From: Phycisphaerae bacterium
GTDB taxonomy: Bacteria > Planctomycetota > Phycisphaerae > UBA1845
Direction of reading: 5' to 3'
DNA: 43,484 nucleotides
Assembly: GCA_028282665.1 (NCBI GenBank)
Contig: JANQHN010000246.1
Location: 1-43,484, forward strand
The notes beneath the pieces are model-generated. The model was not told the origin of the DNA and searched no databases. It saw only the letters and a program-made list of their open reading frames with translations. Below are positions 1 through 10,182 of the stretch, in pieces. The stretch's first letter is position 1. Each line of letters begins with the position of its first letter. Both the position numbers and the translations under genes were made by a program.

Positions 1-1523
1 CTGGCTCGCCCCTTAGCCATACCCAGGCCTAACGTTGACCCGGCACTTGTTTGTTCTCCAACAAACTGTTTCGTTGTCAGCAGTGCTCGGGCGTAAGCAG
101 CCCTGCCGCGCGGCAGAATCCACGTCACCCAGGCGTCGCAGGACAACTCCGCCTCAAAATCAAGCCGACGACGAATCCACCAAACCAGCGGATGCCACCA
201 GTAAATGCTTCCAATCCAAAACTCGATCCAACGCACGAAGTGATCGCCGCGACGGAGATGGGCCAGTTCGTGGCAAATCACGGCCTTGCGGCTTGGCTCG
301 TCCAACTGCGACCACAATTCCTGCGGTAAAAGAAGTACTGGTTGACGATCGCAGCAAATCATTGGCGAAATGCGTGAATTACTCGTCATCACAAGAGGTA
401 GACGCTGCAACCCAAGCTGCTCGCCAATTTCGCGTACTGCAGTTTGTATTTCGCTGGATGCTCCCTGCGCTTTTGCCAAAAGCCGCCTTAAACGCAACAT
501 TCCAATCAATTTCGCACTTAAGCAAAGTGCTATGCCGATTATCCATATGCTCGAAGGCAATGCGGGTAAACTGCCCAAGGCATCCCTTACCCGCAGCATA
601 CCCAAGGCGTATGCCTGGATCGTGTCACTGGCCAGGATCCGTTGCCAGAGGATTGGTTGCTCTAGATTGGCGGGCTTGGACGCGGGCACGGGAACGAGTT
701 TGGTTGTTTCTTCCTCCCGCGGAGCATCCGTCGCCCCTCCCCCCGGCGAAAGGGCAACGGGCGCGGTCAAAGAAAACTGCGACTCAACCTGCTCCTTCAT
801 GCGGCGCGAATCGAACCACTTTCCGTCCCGATCCCGATACGCGTAACGCCCACGATCCTCGGTGAACCATGCTGATCGGTCCATCAGGCGACTGAAGCCC
901 CGATCCAATTCGCGACGCAGAGGCTCAAGCCCTAGTTCAACTTCTGTCGAATCCTGAAACTCTTTCGTAGTGTTTGATCCAATCGGCCATTGGTCGATGC
1001 CCAGCGGACCCGCACCTGAACCGGTCATCCGGGCGAGCGGATTGGATGAGCGCGGTTCAAGGTGGGGGCCTCTGTTGGAGACCGTCGTTGTATCCGCAAA
1101 ATCCGGAATCGAGGGCACAGCTCGAAGAGGGAGGTTTTCCATCCGCCTTGACCCCGGATCGAATTCAATTTCGTGCTGGCCGCTTTCAAATTCCAGGTTT
1201 GATATGGACGATAGAGGTTCGGAATGGCCGACAGGCGCCCAAATTAACGGCGGTTCTGAATACGTCGGCTCAAGAACAGCCGGTTTTTCTGCGTTGGAAT
1301 GGTCAGCAAGTGAGGCAAACTGCTCGCCAGTCGGATCGGGTGCAAGATTCAAGCTGGGCAAACATGGGGAAACAACCAGCCAGACGAGAACCATAAGCCA
1401 CAGACTGTGTCGCGTCGGCGCCCTCATAGGAAGAATCGCGCAAACAGCAGCGACAATCAAGGCAAGCGGGATTGCAGCGAGTGCTCCTCGCCACAAGTAA
1501 TCAACGAACTGTGTTTCCCACAT
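1..1523 (-). CDS. BlaR1-like M56 family metallopeptidase/antirepressor, C-terminus truncated at window edge
   Basis: Manual reverse-strand translation from ATG at 1523 (MWETQFVDYLWRGALAAIPLALIVAAVCAILPMRAP...) stays open to base 1. It contains the M56 zinc motif VICHELAHLRRGDHFVRW and ...FEAELSCDAWV. It lies directly downstream of a BlaI gene. It is absent from the ORF track because it has no stop inside the window. Confidence 0.88.
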   Translation of the reverse strand, partial: MWETQFVDYLWRGALAAIPLALIVAAVCAILPMRAPTRHSLWLMVLVWLVVSPCLPSLNLAPDPTGEQFASLADHSNAEKPAVLEPTYSEPPLIWAPVGHSEPLSSISNLEFESGQHEIEFDPGSRRMENLPLRAVPSIPDFADTTTVSNRGPHLEPRSSNPLARMTGSGAGPLGIDQWPIGSNTTKEFQDSTEVELGLEPLRRELDRGFSRLMDRSAWFTEDRGRYAYRDRDGKWFDSRRMKEQVESQFSLTAPVALSPGGGATDAPREEETTKLVPVPASKPANLEQPILWQRILASDTIQAYALGMLRVRDALGSLPALPSSIWIIGIALCLSAKLIGMLRLRRLLAKAQGASSEIQTAVREIGEQLGLQRLPLVMTSNSRISPMICCDRQPVLLLPQELWSQLDEPSRKAVICHELAHLRRGDHFVRWIEFWIGSIYWWHPLVWWIRRRLDFEAELSCDAWVTWILPRGRAAYARALLTTKQFVGEQTSAGSTLGLGMAKGRA

Positions 1524-1573
1524 GGCCTACCCCATCCTCTCCGAAATCCAAATGCGGCAATCAACCAAATCAG

Positions 1574-1954
1574 CTATTCGCCATCATTCAGATCATTAAT
1601 GAGCTTTTGGAGCTCTTCTATTTCATCGTGCGTAAACCGCTCCGTTTTCACGAGTTGTAATACCAAGGGGCCCGCTGCACCGTCGTAGAGTTGACTGACT
1701 AAGTTCTTAAGACGCGATCGCGTTACCTTGTCGCGCGTAACCCGAGCACGGTACACAAACGCTAATCCTGACTTGTCACTGGTCACGAAGTTCTTCTGTT
1801 CCAAACGTGTCAAGAGTGTCTGAACGGTTGTGTAAGCAACACGCTTGCCTCGATCATGCAAGTGCTTGAGGACCTCACGAACGGTCGCCGGACCAACCTC
1901 CCACAACGCCCGAAGCACTCCAAGTTCTGCTTCACCTAGTTCGTATTGTTTCAT
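1574..1954 (-). CDS. blaI: BlaI/MecI/CopY family winged-helix repressor
   Basis: 126 aa, ELGEAELGVLRALWEVGPATVREVLKHL...VAYTTVQTLLTRLEQKNFV; paired with M56 peptidase. Confidence 0.93.
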   Translation of the reverse strand: MKQYELGEAELGVLRALWEVGPATVREVLKHLHDRGKRVAYTTVQTLLTRLEQKNFVTSDKSGLAFVYRARVTRDKVTRSRLKNLVSQLYDGAAGPLVLQLVKTERFTHDEIEELQKLINDLNDGE

Positions 1955-1983
1955 TTCGGTTGATTATTCCGACAGGTTCGGTG

Positions 1984-2025
1984 TCCTACTACATGAGTAG
2001 GAGGCATCCTACTACACGTGTCGGA
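1984..2025. promoter_or_regulatory. Two BlaI-type operator boxes upstream of blaI
   Basis: TCCTACTACATGAGTAGGA (1984-2002) and TCCTACTACACGTGTCGGA (2007-2025). Both contain the BlaI/MecI half-site TACTACA in a dyad and lie 30-71 bp upstream of the blaI start. Confidence 0.75.
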
Positions 2026-2432
2026 GAGATGCAACCGCTTCGCCACCAACTCGACATTTTCATACAAACACCCGCCTCCATGGTCCGATAATATCTTCCG
2101 CGAGTAAAACAATCACAGCGTCCGCACTCACCTCCGATTGATGCAAAAACAATGAACTCGAAAAGCCATTCCTCACAAGTAAAGTGATCAATGAATCGTG
2201 TCTCCGCGTTGCCGTCTTCCATGCTTTGCCTTGTACGCCGGATGGTGTCGAAATGTTGCAAAAGAACCTGTTCGTTCACACGGCGCGAGTTGGATGTGAC
2301 GCCCGTGATGCAAATCGTGGCTTCTTTAATCTTGATTGTTGATCGTGTTTCCGCTACACGTGGTCTTCCTTCGGGCAATCAACCTATCACGCGACGAAAC
2401 AAGAAGTTATAAGCGCGTGCAGCCTGTTCAAG

Positions 2433-4235
2433 GTGACGACCGTTGATCTTTGGGAGCCGCTTGGCGTGAATGAAAATCTTCTAATGACCCTACTGCGGGC
2501 GTTGGGCTCTTTACGACTCGCCGCCGCCCTGCTCATCCTTGTACTCGTAGCGATGGGTTTTGCCACCATCGCGGAGAAAAACCAAAGCACCGAATACGCC
2601 CTGGCCAACTACTATTTATCAAGTTGGTTTATTGCCTTGTTGACCATTATGTGCGTCAACATCCTCGCCGCCGTCATCGTTCGTTATCCGTTCCCTAAGC
2701 ACAAGATGGGTTTCATCATCACTCACCTGGGCATCATCCTGACGCTTGGTGGAGCGCTAATGACCTATTTTCTAGGCGTAAACGGGAATATTACCCTTGC
2801 GGAGGGCGAGCAACGGAGTGAGTTCGTCTTGTCGGGCGACCAGCTCAACATCTACCGAGGCAACACACTCATTTCGAAGATTGATCTGGGCGAGTACGGC
2901 ATGGGCGGGTTCGAGAGTGAGGACAACCTGTCGATCGAGCCGATCGCTTTCGCCGAAAACATGGCTATTGAGCCTTTGGCCTACCTGCCCCACTCGAAAC
3001 CGCGTAGCGTCGTCACCAACAACGCCCCACGCGAATCTCACGCTCTGCACGTCAAATTCATTCTCGGTGCGCACGAGCACGAAATGTGGCTTTTTGAAGA
3101 TCGTAAAGAAGTGGTTGATGGGTTAGGCGCTACTTACGTCGTCGCCAAGGATGACATCGAACTCGGACAACTTATGAGCCGGAAAGCATCAGGCGACGGC
3201 GTGAGCATAGGCCATGTTTACGTGACGATCAGCGGTAACCGGTACAAACTGAACGTTGAAGAATGCATGGATACTCCCAAATCCATCGAACAGACAGGCT
3301 ATTCGATTAAGGTTTTGCGCTACATGCCACAGGCGCGGGTAGCCGCTAAAGGTGGAGTGGAAAACGTCTCGGATAAACCGATTAACCCGGCTATTGAAGT
3401 CGAGCTAACCAGCGATCAGAGCAACGAAAAACGCATCGCTTTCGCCAAGTACCCAAATCTAGGTTCGATGCACGGCGAGGAAGATCCCGAGATTAAGGTT
3501 GTGTTTGAAGCAAGCGGTGCGTCGATGCCCGACTCGCCAATCGCCATCGTGCAAGGCCCGAACGGCGACCTGTACGGCCGTTTCACTCTTTCGCGCGGAC
3601 AGGTGGTGACGGCCGAACTGCCCCGACAAGAGCGCGTAAACACGCCGATTTCAGCGGTCAGCCTCGAGGTGCTTCAGCAATTCGATCGAGCGATGGCTGG
3701 TATTGAGATGGTAGAACCGGAAGGCATAGTCAAAAACCGCGTTCCCGCCGTGCAGGTGCGGATCACAGCGGGCGAGAATCCGCCATCCGAGTTGTGGCTT
3801 CGCAAATATCGCGCCATGCCCGTCAATATTGACGGTGTTTCGTACAATTTTGCTTACTTAACCAAACAGGCGGACCTGGGTTTTACGATCCGGTTAAATG
3901 ACTTCAAGAAGACCACGTACCCCGGTACGGGTGCTCCCCGATCTTTCGAAAGCAACATTACCATCATTGACCCCAGCAACGGAGAGGAGGAGACCCGTCT
4001 TATCAAAATGAATCACCCGACCGAGTACGGCGGATATACATTCTTCCAATCCAGCTACGACCAGTCACGGGATGCGGAAAGGTCGACACTGAGCGTCGCA
4101 CGCGACCCCGGCATGAACGTTGCCTTCGCCGGCTACATCGTGCTGATTGCCGGCATGATTATCGTCATGCTGACCCGGGCGCAGGAACATAAATTAGAAA
4201 TGGAACTTCTTGAAGCGATGGATCAAGGCGATTAG
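2433..4235 (+). CDS. resB: ResB-like cytochrome c biogenesis protein (System II)
   Basis: 600 aa; N-terminal SLRLAAALLILVLVAMGFATIAEKNQSTEYA... with several TM helices, large soluble loop, C-terminal TM; followed by CcsA. Confidence 0.85.
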   Translation: MTTVDLWEPLGVNENLLMTLLRALGSLRLAAALLILVLVAMGFATIAEKNQSTEYALANYYLSSWFIALLTIMCVNILAAVIVRYPFPKHKMGFIITHLGIILTLGGALMTYFLGVNGNITLAEGEQRSEFVLSGDQLNIYRGNTLISKIDLGEYGMGGFESEDNLSIEPIAFAENMAIEPLAYLPHSKPRSVVTNNAPRESHALHVKFILGAHEHEMWLFEDRKEVVDGLGATYVVAKDDIELGQLMSRKASGDGVSIGHVYVTISGNRYKLNVEECMDTPKSIEQTGYSIKVLRYMPQARVAAKGGVENVSDKPINPAIEVELTSDQSNEKRIAFAKYPNLGSMHGEEDPEIKVVFEASGASMPDSPIAIVQGPNGDLYGRFTLSRGQVVTAELPRQERVNTPISAVSLEVLQQFDRAMAGIEMVEPEGIVKNRVPAVQVRITAGENPPSELWLRKYRAMPVNIDGVSYNFAYLTKQADLGFTIRLNDFKKTTYPGTGAPRSFESNITIIDPSNGEEETRLIKMNHPTEYGGYTFFQSSYDQSRDAERSTLSVARDPGMNVAFAGYIVLIAGMIIVMLTRAQEHKLEMELLEAMDQGD

Positions 4236-4351
4236 ATCGAGTTTTATCGCGTGTAGTATTCAGCATCGCGTTTTGCACAGTACCAAATCGCCTTTGGGCG
4301 CTACGAATTGATTGCAACGACCAATAGACCAGGGTCGAACGGACATAGACC

Positions 4352-6250
4352 ATGAAGCACACGATAACGATGATCGCTCTTTTCCCGGTGTTTCTTGCGT
4401 TTGTCGGATTTGCGATTGGGCAGTCCGCCACCCCGGAAGTGCCAGCAGATACAACCGCCAAGACCGTAAATGCCGGTCCGACCATTCCGAAGAGTATCGA
4501 TATCAGTCCTCTCCGCGACCTGGTCGTTCAAAGCAGCGGGCGCTATCCCCCTCTCGACACGGTCGCAAGAAATTACGTATGGCGGATCACGGGCACGGAA
4601 ACTTTCCGCGGGCACGACGCCATCACCATTTTGCTCTCATGGACGTTTAATCCGGCCATCTGGATGGATGAACCGCTGATCAAAATTGGCAGTAAAGAAC
4701 TGCGAGGCTTGCTTGAACTGCCCTTAGACGAGCGCGTATTCTCGTACAACAAATTGATCAACCACCCCAAGTTTCTCGAGCTCCATCGCGAACGGATGCA
4801 GCATAGGGGCGAAAAACAGTCCAATCCGCTGCACAATAAAATCGACGAAATGAGCGAAAAACTCGTCACATTACAGTCAATCTTTGAGAACCGGGTCATT
4901 GCGCCGATCCCCAATTCCAACGACGCGAGGGGAACGTGGTTCCGTATCGCGCTACGCAGCAACGAGGGTGCGGCGTTTCCAGGATCGCCCGAGGACGCGT
5001 GGATGAAGATGCGTGACGCGTTCCTGGCAGATGACAACACAAAGTTCCAGGTACAGACTGCCCAGCTTAAGCAAGGGATTGGGCGTTTCGGCGGTGTATA
5101 CCGCCCGTCGCCCGAGCGAATCGCAACGGAATTGCGATTTAACAAAATTCAACCGTTTCGCACGGCTTGGATACTTATGGTCGCCGGGGCAATCCTCTCG
5201 GCCATCGCTTGCAGCGTCAGGAAAGGCTGGTTCGATTTTGTGGCTGTGTTGGGTCTCATCGCAGGCTTCGGCGTACTTTCATATGGACTGTATATGCGGT
5301 GGCAGATCGCCGGGCACATCCCCGCCTCCAACATGTATGAATCACTGCTGTTCCTCAGTTGGGGCATGGGTTTTTTCGCCATTTCCGCCATGCTGTTCAT
5401 TCGTAACCGTACCGTGCCTTTGACGGCTTCAGCCCTGGGGGCGGTTTCATTGATGCTCGCAGACATCCTACCGATGAACAGCTTTATCAAGCCTACACCA
5501 CCTGTGCTCCTCGACACTATCTGGATGTCGATCCACGTACCCATCATCATGGTTTCCTACTCGGTGCTTGCGCTCGCGATGCTTATCGCGCACGCCCAGC
5601 TCTTCATCATGGCGTTCAATCCGGGCGCGAAGAAGCTGATCCGTTCGGTCGACAGCTTTCATTACTGGTACGTTCATGTCGGCTCCTTGCTGCTTTTGGT
5701 GGGCATCATTACCGGCAGCATGTGGGCAGCTTCTTCGTGGGGTCGTTACTGGGGCTGGGATCCCAAAGAGGTATGGTCGCTGATCGCCTTCATGGCGTAC
5801 ATGTGCGTGCTGCACGTACGCATTGACAGGGAGAAAACGCCAACCTGGATCTACGTTTTGAGCATTCTTATCGGCGTATCCGTGTTTGCGTTATCGATGC
5901 ACTATTTATTCACACCGATGGGGGGACTAAGCCCACAAGCGATGGGAATCGTAGCGATGGTCGCCATCGTGGTGATTCTATTCATCGTAGCGGAAGGTCC
6001 TTTCGCCACCGCGGTGAAAAGTATCGCGGCGTTCTGGATGATTGTAATGACCTACGTGGGCGTGAATTACGTGCTGGGGATTGGCATGCACAGTTACGGT
6101 TTTGGAACCGGCGCAGTTGCGCGGTATATGCTCATTATAGGTATCGTCGAGTTCGCGCTGGTGTTCGTGTTGGCAATCGTGTACGGCATCCGCATGCTGA
6201 TGCAACCGAACACCCCAAAGCCTGCTAGAGCAAGCTCTAGCCAAGTGTAG
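4352..6250 (+). CDS. ccsA: CcsA/ResC-like cytochrome c biogenesis protein (haem handling, System II)
   Basis: 632 aa; WWD-type signature WGRYWGWDPKEVWSLIAFMAYMCVLHVR and multiple TM helices. Confidence 0.92.
   Translation: MKHTITMIALFPVFLAFVGFAIGQSATPEVPADTTAKTVNAGPTIPKSIDISPLRDLVVQSSGRYPPLDTVARNYVWRITGTETFRGHDAITILLSWTFNPAIWMDEPLIKIGSKELRGLLELPLDERVFSYNKLINHPKFLELHRERMQHRGEKQSNPLHNKIDEMSEKLVTLQSIFENRVIAPIPNSNDARGTWFRIALRSNEGAAFPGSPEDAWMKMRDAFLADDNTKFQVQTAQLKQGIGRFGGVYRPSPERIATELRFNKIQPFRTAWILMVAGAILSAIACSVRKGWFDFVAVLGLIAGFGVLSYGLYMRWQIAGHIPASNMYESLLFLSWGMGFFAISAMLFIRNRTVPLTASALGAVSLMLADILPMNSFIKPTPPVLLDTIWMSIHVPIIMVSYSVLALAMLIAHAQLFIMAFNPGAKKLIRSVDSFHYWYVHVGSLLLLVGIITGSMWAASSWGRYWGWDPKEVWSLIAFMAYMCVLHVRIDREKTPTWIYVLSILIGVSVFALSMHYLFTPMGGLSPQAMGIVAMVAIVVILFIVAEGPFATAVKSIAAFWMIVMTYVGVNYVLGIGMHSYGFGTGAVARYMLIIGIVEFALVFVLAIVYGIRMLMQPNTPKPARASSSQV
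6224..6241. other. Perfect inverted repeat overlapping the ccsA 3' end
   Basis: GCTAGAGC-AA-GCTCTAGC ending 9 nt before the end of the stop codon; no clear T tract. Confidence 0.5.
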
Positions 6251-6270
6251 CGTCCGACACCGTGTTTTGT
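6245..6270 (+). repeat. Short dispersed repeat, copy 1
   Basis: GTGTAGCGTCCGACACCGTGTTTTGT, similar to copy at 25554. Confidence 0.45.
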
Positions 6271-6498
6271 ACTGCCGGAAAGTGGACATTCAGCGCTACG
6301 TTTGAATTGAAACTGCTATAAAGCCTAGGCCGCCTGGTTGTTGAACCGCTTACCGATCTTTGAATCGCCAGGGTTAGCTCGCCATTTAGAATACCAAGCC
6401 AACACAGGTCGCAAGATCATCGCTTTGGATGCTAAGCGCATCATCGCTGTTCAGGCAAAATCGGCCACAAGGATTAGATTTTCGCTTCGAGACCTCGA

Positions 6499-6669
6499 TC
6501 AATCGGCGAGCGCGTGATCGGTGGTTTCGACGTCAATCTCCTGTTCGGGCAGGTCTTCCAATTGGCGAAGGTAATCATGGAGATCAGTCATGGAGAATTC
6601 CGCGAGGAAATCGGGTCTGGCAGAGGGGTTAAGTTTGCGGATGGCCTCAATCGTTTCGGTCTTGGACAT
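6499..6669 (-). CDS. Small hypothetical protein
   Basis: MSKTETIEAIRKLNPSARPDFLAEFSMTDLHDYLRQLEDLPEQEIDVETTDHALAD, using an internal ATG of the 109-aa track ORF; amphipathic, plausible protein composition. Confidence 0.5.
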   Translation of the reverse strand: MSKTETIEAIRKLNPSARPDFLAEFSMTDLHDYLRQLEDLPEQEIDVETTDHALAD

Positions 6670-7095
6670 TAGTGCGTACCCGTACTTTGGCTGACCCTGG
6701 CGCCACGAATCGGTCATGGCAAGACAGCTGCGAACCGATCCAGGAATACGCCGCGAACTGACAAACCGAGCAATCGGCCGCGCGATCCACTTCCGCGCCC
6801 TTTCATTTCGGCAGCTTTTGAACTCCATCTTGAGCCACTCATCGAATTGTGTGCGGCAGGTTTCGCGCGTTGTTTACTCTTTTTCGTGCGATTGCTGCGC
6901 GATGTCGATCGATCTCCACCTCACACCGCATCAAAGAGGCACCTTGAATCTCCTTTCGTGTTGGATCAAGCTGAGATTGCACTTGGGCTTTTGCCCAGGG
7001 TGCCGTGCATCCTGTTTGCGAGGACGAGGTCTGAGGGATTCCTGGCAGCGGTTCGAAAATGTGTGGCCGGTTGACCCCAACCCAAGACAAAAGCT

Positions 7096-7875
7096 ATGAT
7101 CTCGACCGTTATGGCTATTCAGTTTTATTGTGCATCCTGTCGGCAGCCCATTGAGATCGACGACGAATGGGCGGAGAAAAATGTGGTCTGTCCGTACTGC
7201 CGCCACACGGTGTCCGCTCCGGCGATTTCGCAAATCGGGGAAGCACCTCCACCACAGGCAAGCGGCACGGATCGTGACACCGATATGCCAAGACCGGAAA
7301 CGTCCGGTTTAGAGGCACCCCAACACCTGATGACCGCGCCTTCCCCACCGCACTACGGCGAATACCCGCCCCAAACGGCCGTCCCCAAGCCGGCCCCTCA
7401 GGGCAACGCCATCGGATGGGTAGGTTTGTGTCTCACCATATCAGCGCTAATGCTGACCTTTGCGATGTTCGGGATCGCAGGTGCGAATTCCGACGAATTT
7501 GCCCAGTTCGCTACGGCACAGTCCGCAGAGCAAGAACGTCCCATGGCTGAGTTCGAGGAATCGTTTCCCGGCTGGTTCGTAGCCATGAGCTTAACGATCA
7601 TGGCAATAGTTCCTCTGTGGTTGGCGGGTTTAATCTGCTCGATCATCGGCGTCACGTCCCCGCACAAACAAGGCCCGGCTGTTATTGGCGTGATCCTTGC
7701 GTCTTTGTTGCCCATTTTTTTCTGCGTGGGACTCTCGATCATCGCCGCCATCGCTCGTGAACCTGCCGAACAGAACGGCTCCGCCCCCATCAAGGAATCC
7801 GCCTGCATCGACCACTGGGATGATCAGCGCGCAGCCTATAACCCCTTTTTGGTTTCCAAACACGACACTGTTTGA
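7096..7875 (+). CDS. Membrane protein with N-terminal zinc ribbon
   Basis: 259 aa; FYCASCRQPIEIDDEWAEKNVVCPYCRHTV then Pro-rich linker and TM helices. Confidence 0.8.
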   Translation: MISTVMAIQFYCASCRQPIEIDDEWAEKNVVCPYCRHTVSAPAISQIGEAPPPQASGTDRDTDMPRPETSGLEAPQHLMTAPSPPHYGEYPPQTAVPKPAPQGNAIGWVGLCLTISALMLTFAMFGIAGANSDEFAQFATAQSAEQERPMAEFEESFPGWFVAMSLTIMAIVPLWLAGLICSIIGVTSPHKQGPAVIGVILASLLPIFFCVGLSIIAAIAREPAEQNGSAPIKESACIDHWDDQRAAYNPFLVSKHDTV

Positions 7876-7903
7876 TTTTTACGAAAAAATGTTGGCGTGA
7901 TAA

Positions 7904-8110
7904 CTAGGCGTCTTTGCCGGATTCCGCGCTTTCCGGCTGTTTGGTACGCGGCTTTTTGTTATTGGTTTCCGAAGCTTGTGGCGCTGGGACGAAAAAAGCG
8001 ACCCCACACTCGGGGCACCGTACCTTTTTTCCGCGAACCCTGTCCGGGACGCGCAAGATTGCACGACACGTCAGCTTCGGGCATAGAAGTGTTACCGGCA
8101 TGAAAGCCAA
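7904..8110 (-). CDS. Small zinc-ribbon protein
   Basis: 68 aa; LLCPKLTCRAILRVPDRVRGKKVRCPECGVAFFVP, Cys-X4-Cys/Cys-X2-Cys pattern. Confidence 0.65.
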   Translation of the reverse strand: MAFMPVTLLCPKLTCRAILRVPDRVRGKKVRCPECGVAFFVPAPQASETNNKKPRTKQPESAESGKDA

Positions 8111-8438
8111 CTCTCAACATTAGACAGGGACGTACAGATACCTGACGTCATCCCAATCCGTATCGACCGTCGTGTGAGAGCACTTTACCTCACCAATTTG
8201 GACTTGCGTACGAGAACCTTCATTAACTGCTTACACCGCCGGAACAGACGTGTCCGATAATAACGACCGGCTCAAATCAAGCCAGGGTGAGCTTCAGGTA
8301 GTTTTGTACCCGCAGGCATGTCATACGGTATTAATTTGAAAAACCGCCGAATACGTCAATTCGTTCAGCTTATGGGACTTGCACGAGGAAGTGGCGTATT
8401 GACAGCCTGAACGGTCTACGTTCACCCGATCGAATCGA

Positions 8439-8852
8439 TCACCGGCCAAGGTGAACTACGATCTTGCGATTTCCACCATTGTACCTGTGCTCCCACACGT
8501 AAATGCCCTGCCAAATTCCCAAACACAACCGACTTTGCTGAAACGGAATGGAGAGTGTTGTGGAGGTGAGTGCAGCCTTGATGTGCGCCGGCATATCGTC
8601 AGGGCCCTCTGACGTGTGGGTATACAACGGATCGTTGGGTTTGACCAATTGATCAAGCCAAGCTTGTAGGTCATGCTTCGCACTGGGGTCCGCGTTTTCC
8701 TGAATGGTCAAGCTTGCGGAAGTGTGCTGGATCAGAATCGTACAAAGGCCTGTACAAATTCCCGATTCGCAAACTACGTCCTGAACACGATCGGTGATCT
8801 CAAACAACCCCGCACCGGTTGTTTTACATTGAAAGCGTTCGATCACTAGCAA
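8439..8852 (-). CDS. yjbQ: YjbQ/UPF0047 family protein
   Basis: 137 aa; LCTILIQHTSASLTIQENADPSAKHDL...HTSEGPDDMPAHIKAALTSTTLSIPF...QGIYVWEHR. Confidence 0.92.
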   Translation of the reverse strand: MLVIERFQCKTTGAGLFEITDRVQDVVCESGICTGLCTILIQHTSASLTIQENADPSAKHDLQAWLDQLVKPNDPLYTHTSEGPDDMPAHIKAALTSTTLSIPFQQSRLCLGIWQGIYVWEHRYNGGNRKIVVHLGR

Positions 8853-8884
8853 CCCACCTCCAGTACCATGACCGTCATATTAGA

Positions 8885-9964
8885 CTAACCGCCGCCCATA
8901 CCCCACGCCTCCAACGAAGGTCCGAGCGAGACTATCAACGCACCGGTAAACGCAAGCGTCAGCGCAATCACCTTGCGAAGCGTAAGCGCCTCTTTCAAAA
9001 TCAAGGCCGCAAAGAGCGTTGCGAAGATCACCGACATCTGGTTCAACACCGACACGACCGAAGCAGGTGCATACTTAAAACCAGCGACCCAAAACAACAT
9101 AGCCACATATGTCCCCAGAACCGACGCCGGCACACTTACGCGCCAACTGGCAGACGGTCTAAATGACTTCCAAAGCGCACTGCGATGCGGCGAGCCTGCC
9201 ATGTAAATTGCCAGCGCGATCGACCCCGCCCCCAAACGCATCGTCGTCGCCCAAACTAGCGGATAGTCTCCCCCCTCTAAAACAAGCTTGGCTGCAACAA
9301 TACCGATTGCCATCAGCGCCATGGCGAGCGCTCCAAGCAGGATGCCGGCGATGAGTTGTCCTTTAGTGCGATTGGGAGGAGGTGTGTGGCGCGATGAAGC
9401 AAACACACCGACCAGGATCAACGACGCACCAACAACCAGCGAAAGGCTAAGGTACTCCGGCAGAATAAGCAGTGAGAATAGAATCACGAACGGACTGTAA
9501 AGACAGTCCACGATCGAGAGGATACCAACTCCCACCAGATCGAGTGCATGGAGAAAGAGCGTATCCGCTAGCGCAATTCCGATTACACCGCTGACGATCA
9601 AGATGGCGTGATCGGTCAGAGGATGAGCCATGACAGCAGAGATGGACTCGCTAGTCCAAAAGAGTGGTGCGAACGCGAGTGTTGCGATAAGAAGGACTAG
9701 TCCAACGACGTTCTTGAATAGGTTCAGTGCGATCGGGCTTAGGGATTCGGTGCTCTTCTTGAACAATACCAGTGCCATCGCCCACGTGACGGCAGTTAGG
9801 AATGCACAAGCTTTTCCGATGATGCTTAGACTGATCAATTCAAAACCCAAGAGCTCTCCCGCCTTTTGCAACGAACGCCACAACCAAATTACGCAGCTGT
9901 TTAGCTGTACGCCAATTCCCGTCAACCCACGCCAGCCTGGGCGCGGGGTAGCTTTTTGTGGCAT
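8885..9964 (-). CDS. EamA/DMT superfamily transporter (start uncertain)
   Basis: Ten-TM drug/metabolite transporter pattern with duplicated EamA halves (AFLTAVTWAMALVLFKKS...; ...VSVLNQMSVIFATLFAALILKEALTLRKVIALTLAFTGALIVSLG). Confidence 0.85.
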   Translation of the reverse strand: MPQKATPRPGWRGLTGIGVQLNSCVIWLWRSLQKAGELLGFELISLSIIGKACAFLTAVTWAMALVLFKKSTESLSPIALNLFKNVVGLVLLIATLAFAPLFWTSESISAVMAHPLTDHAILIVSGVIGIALADTLFLHALDLVGVGILSIVDCLYSPFVILFSLLILPEYLSLSLVVGASLILVGVFASSRHTPPPNRTKGQLIAGILLGALAMALMAIGIVAAKLVLEGGDYPLVWATTMRLGAGSIALAIYMAGSPHRSALWKSFRPSASWRVSVPASVLGTYVAMLFWVAGFKYAPASVVSVLNQMSVIFATLFAALILKEALTLRKVIALTLAFTGALIVSLGPSLEAWGMGGG

Positions 9965-10182
9965 GGAGCATACCCGAGGGTAGGCGAGATTCCAGGCATA
10001 CGAAAGTCGTGGCGTCTAACAAGTCCGCCAGGAGCAGGCTGCCGGACGATTTTTCCATCGCGCAACCGTATGTAACCATGGCGCAACCCATCCAGTCCGG
10101 GTGCAATTGGAATCCCGTTTAGTTACAATGTTCAAATTGGTTGCATAACTTCGTCGATGAATTGGACGGAGTAAGCACGATC

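Noticed and set aside
35-1500. Plus-strand ORFs 35-865, 370-846, 970-1500
   Set aside because: Antisense shadows of the BlaR1-like gene on the minus strand, which has clear M56 motifs; the plus-strand products look non-protein-like.
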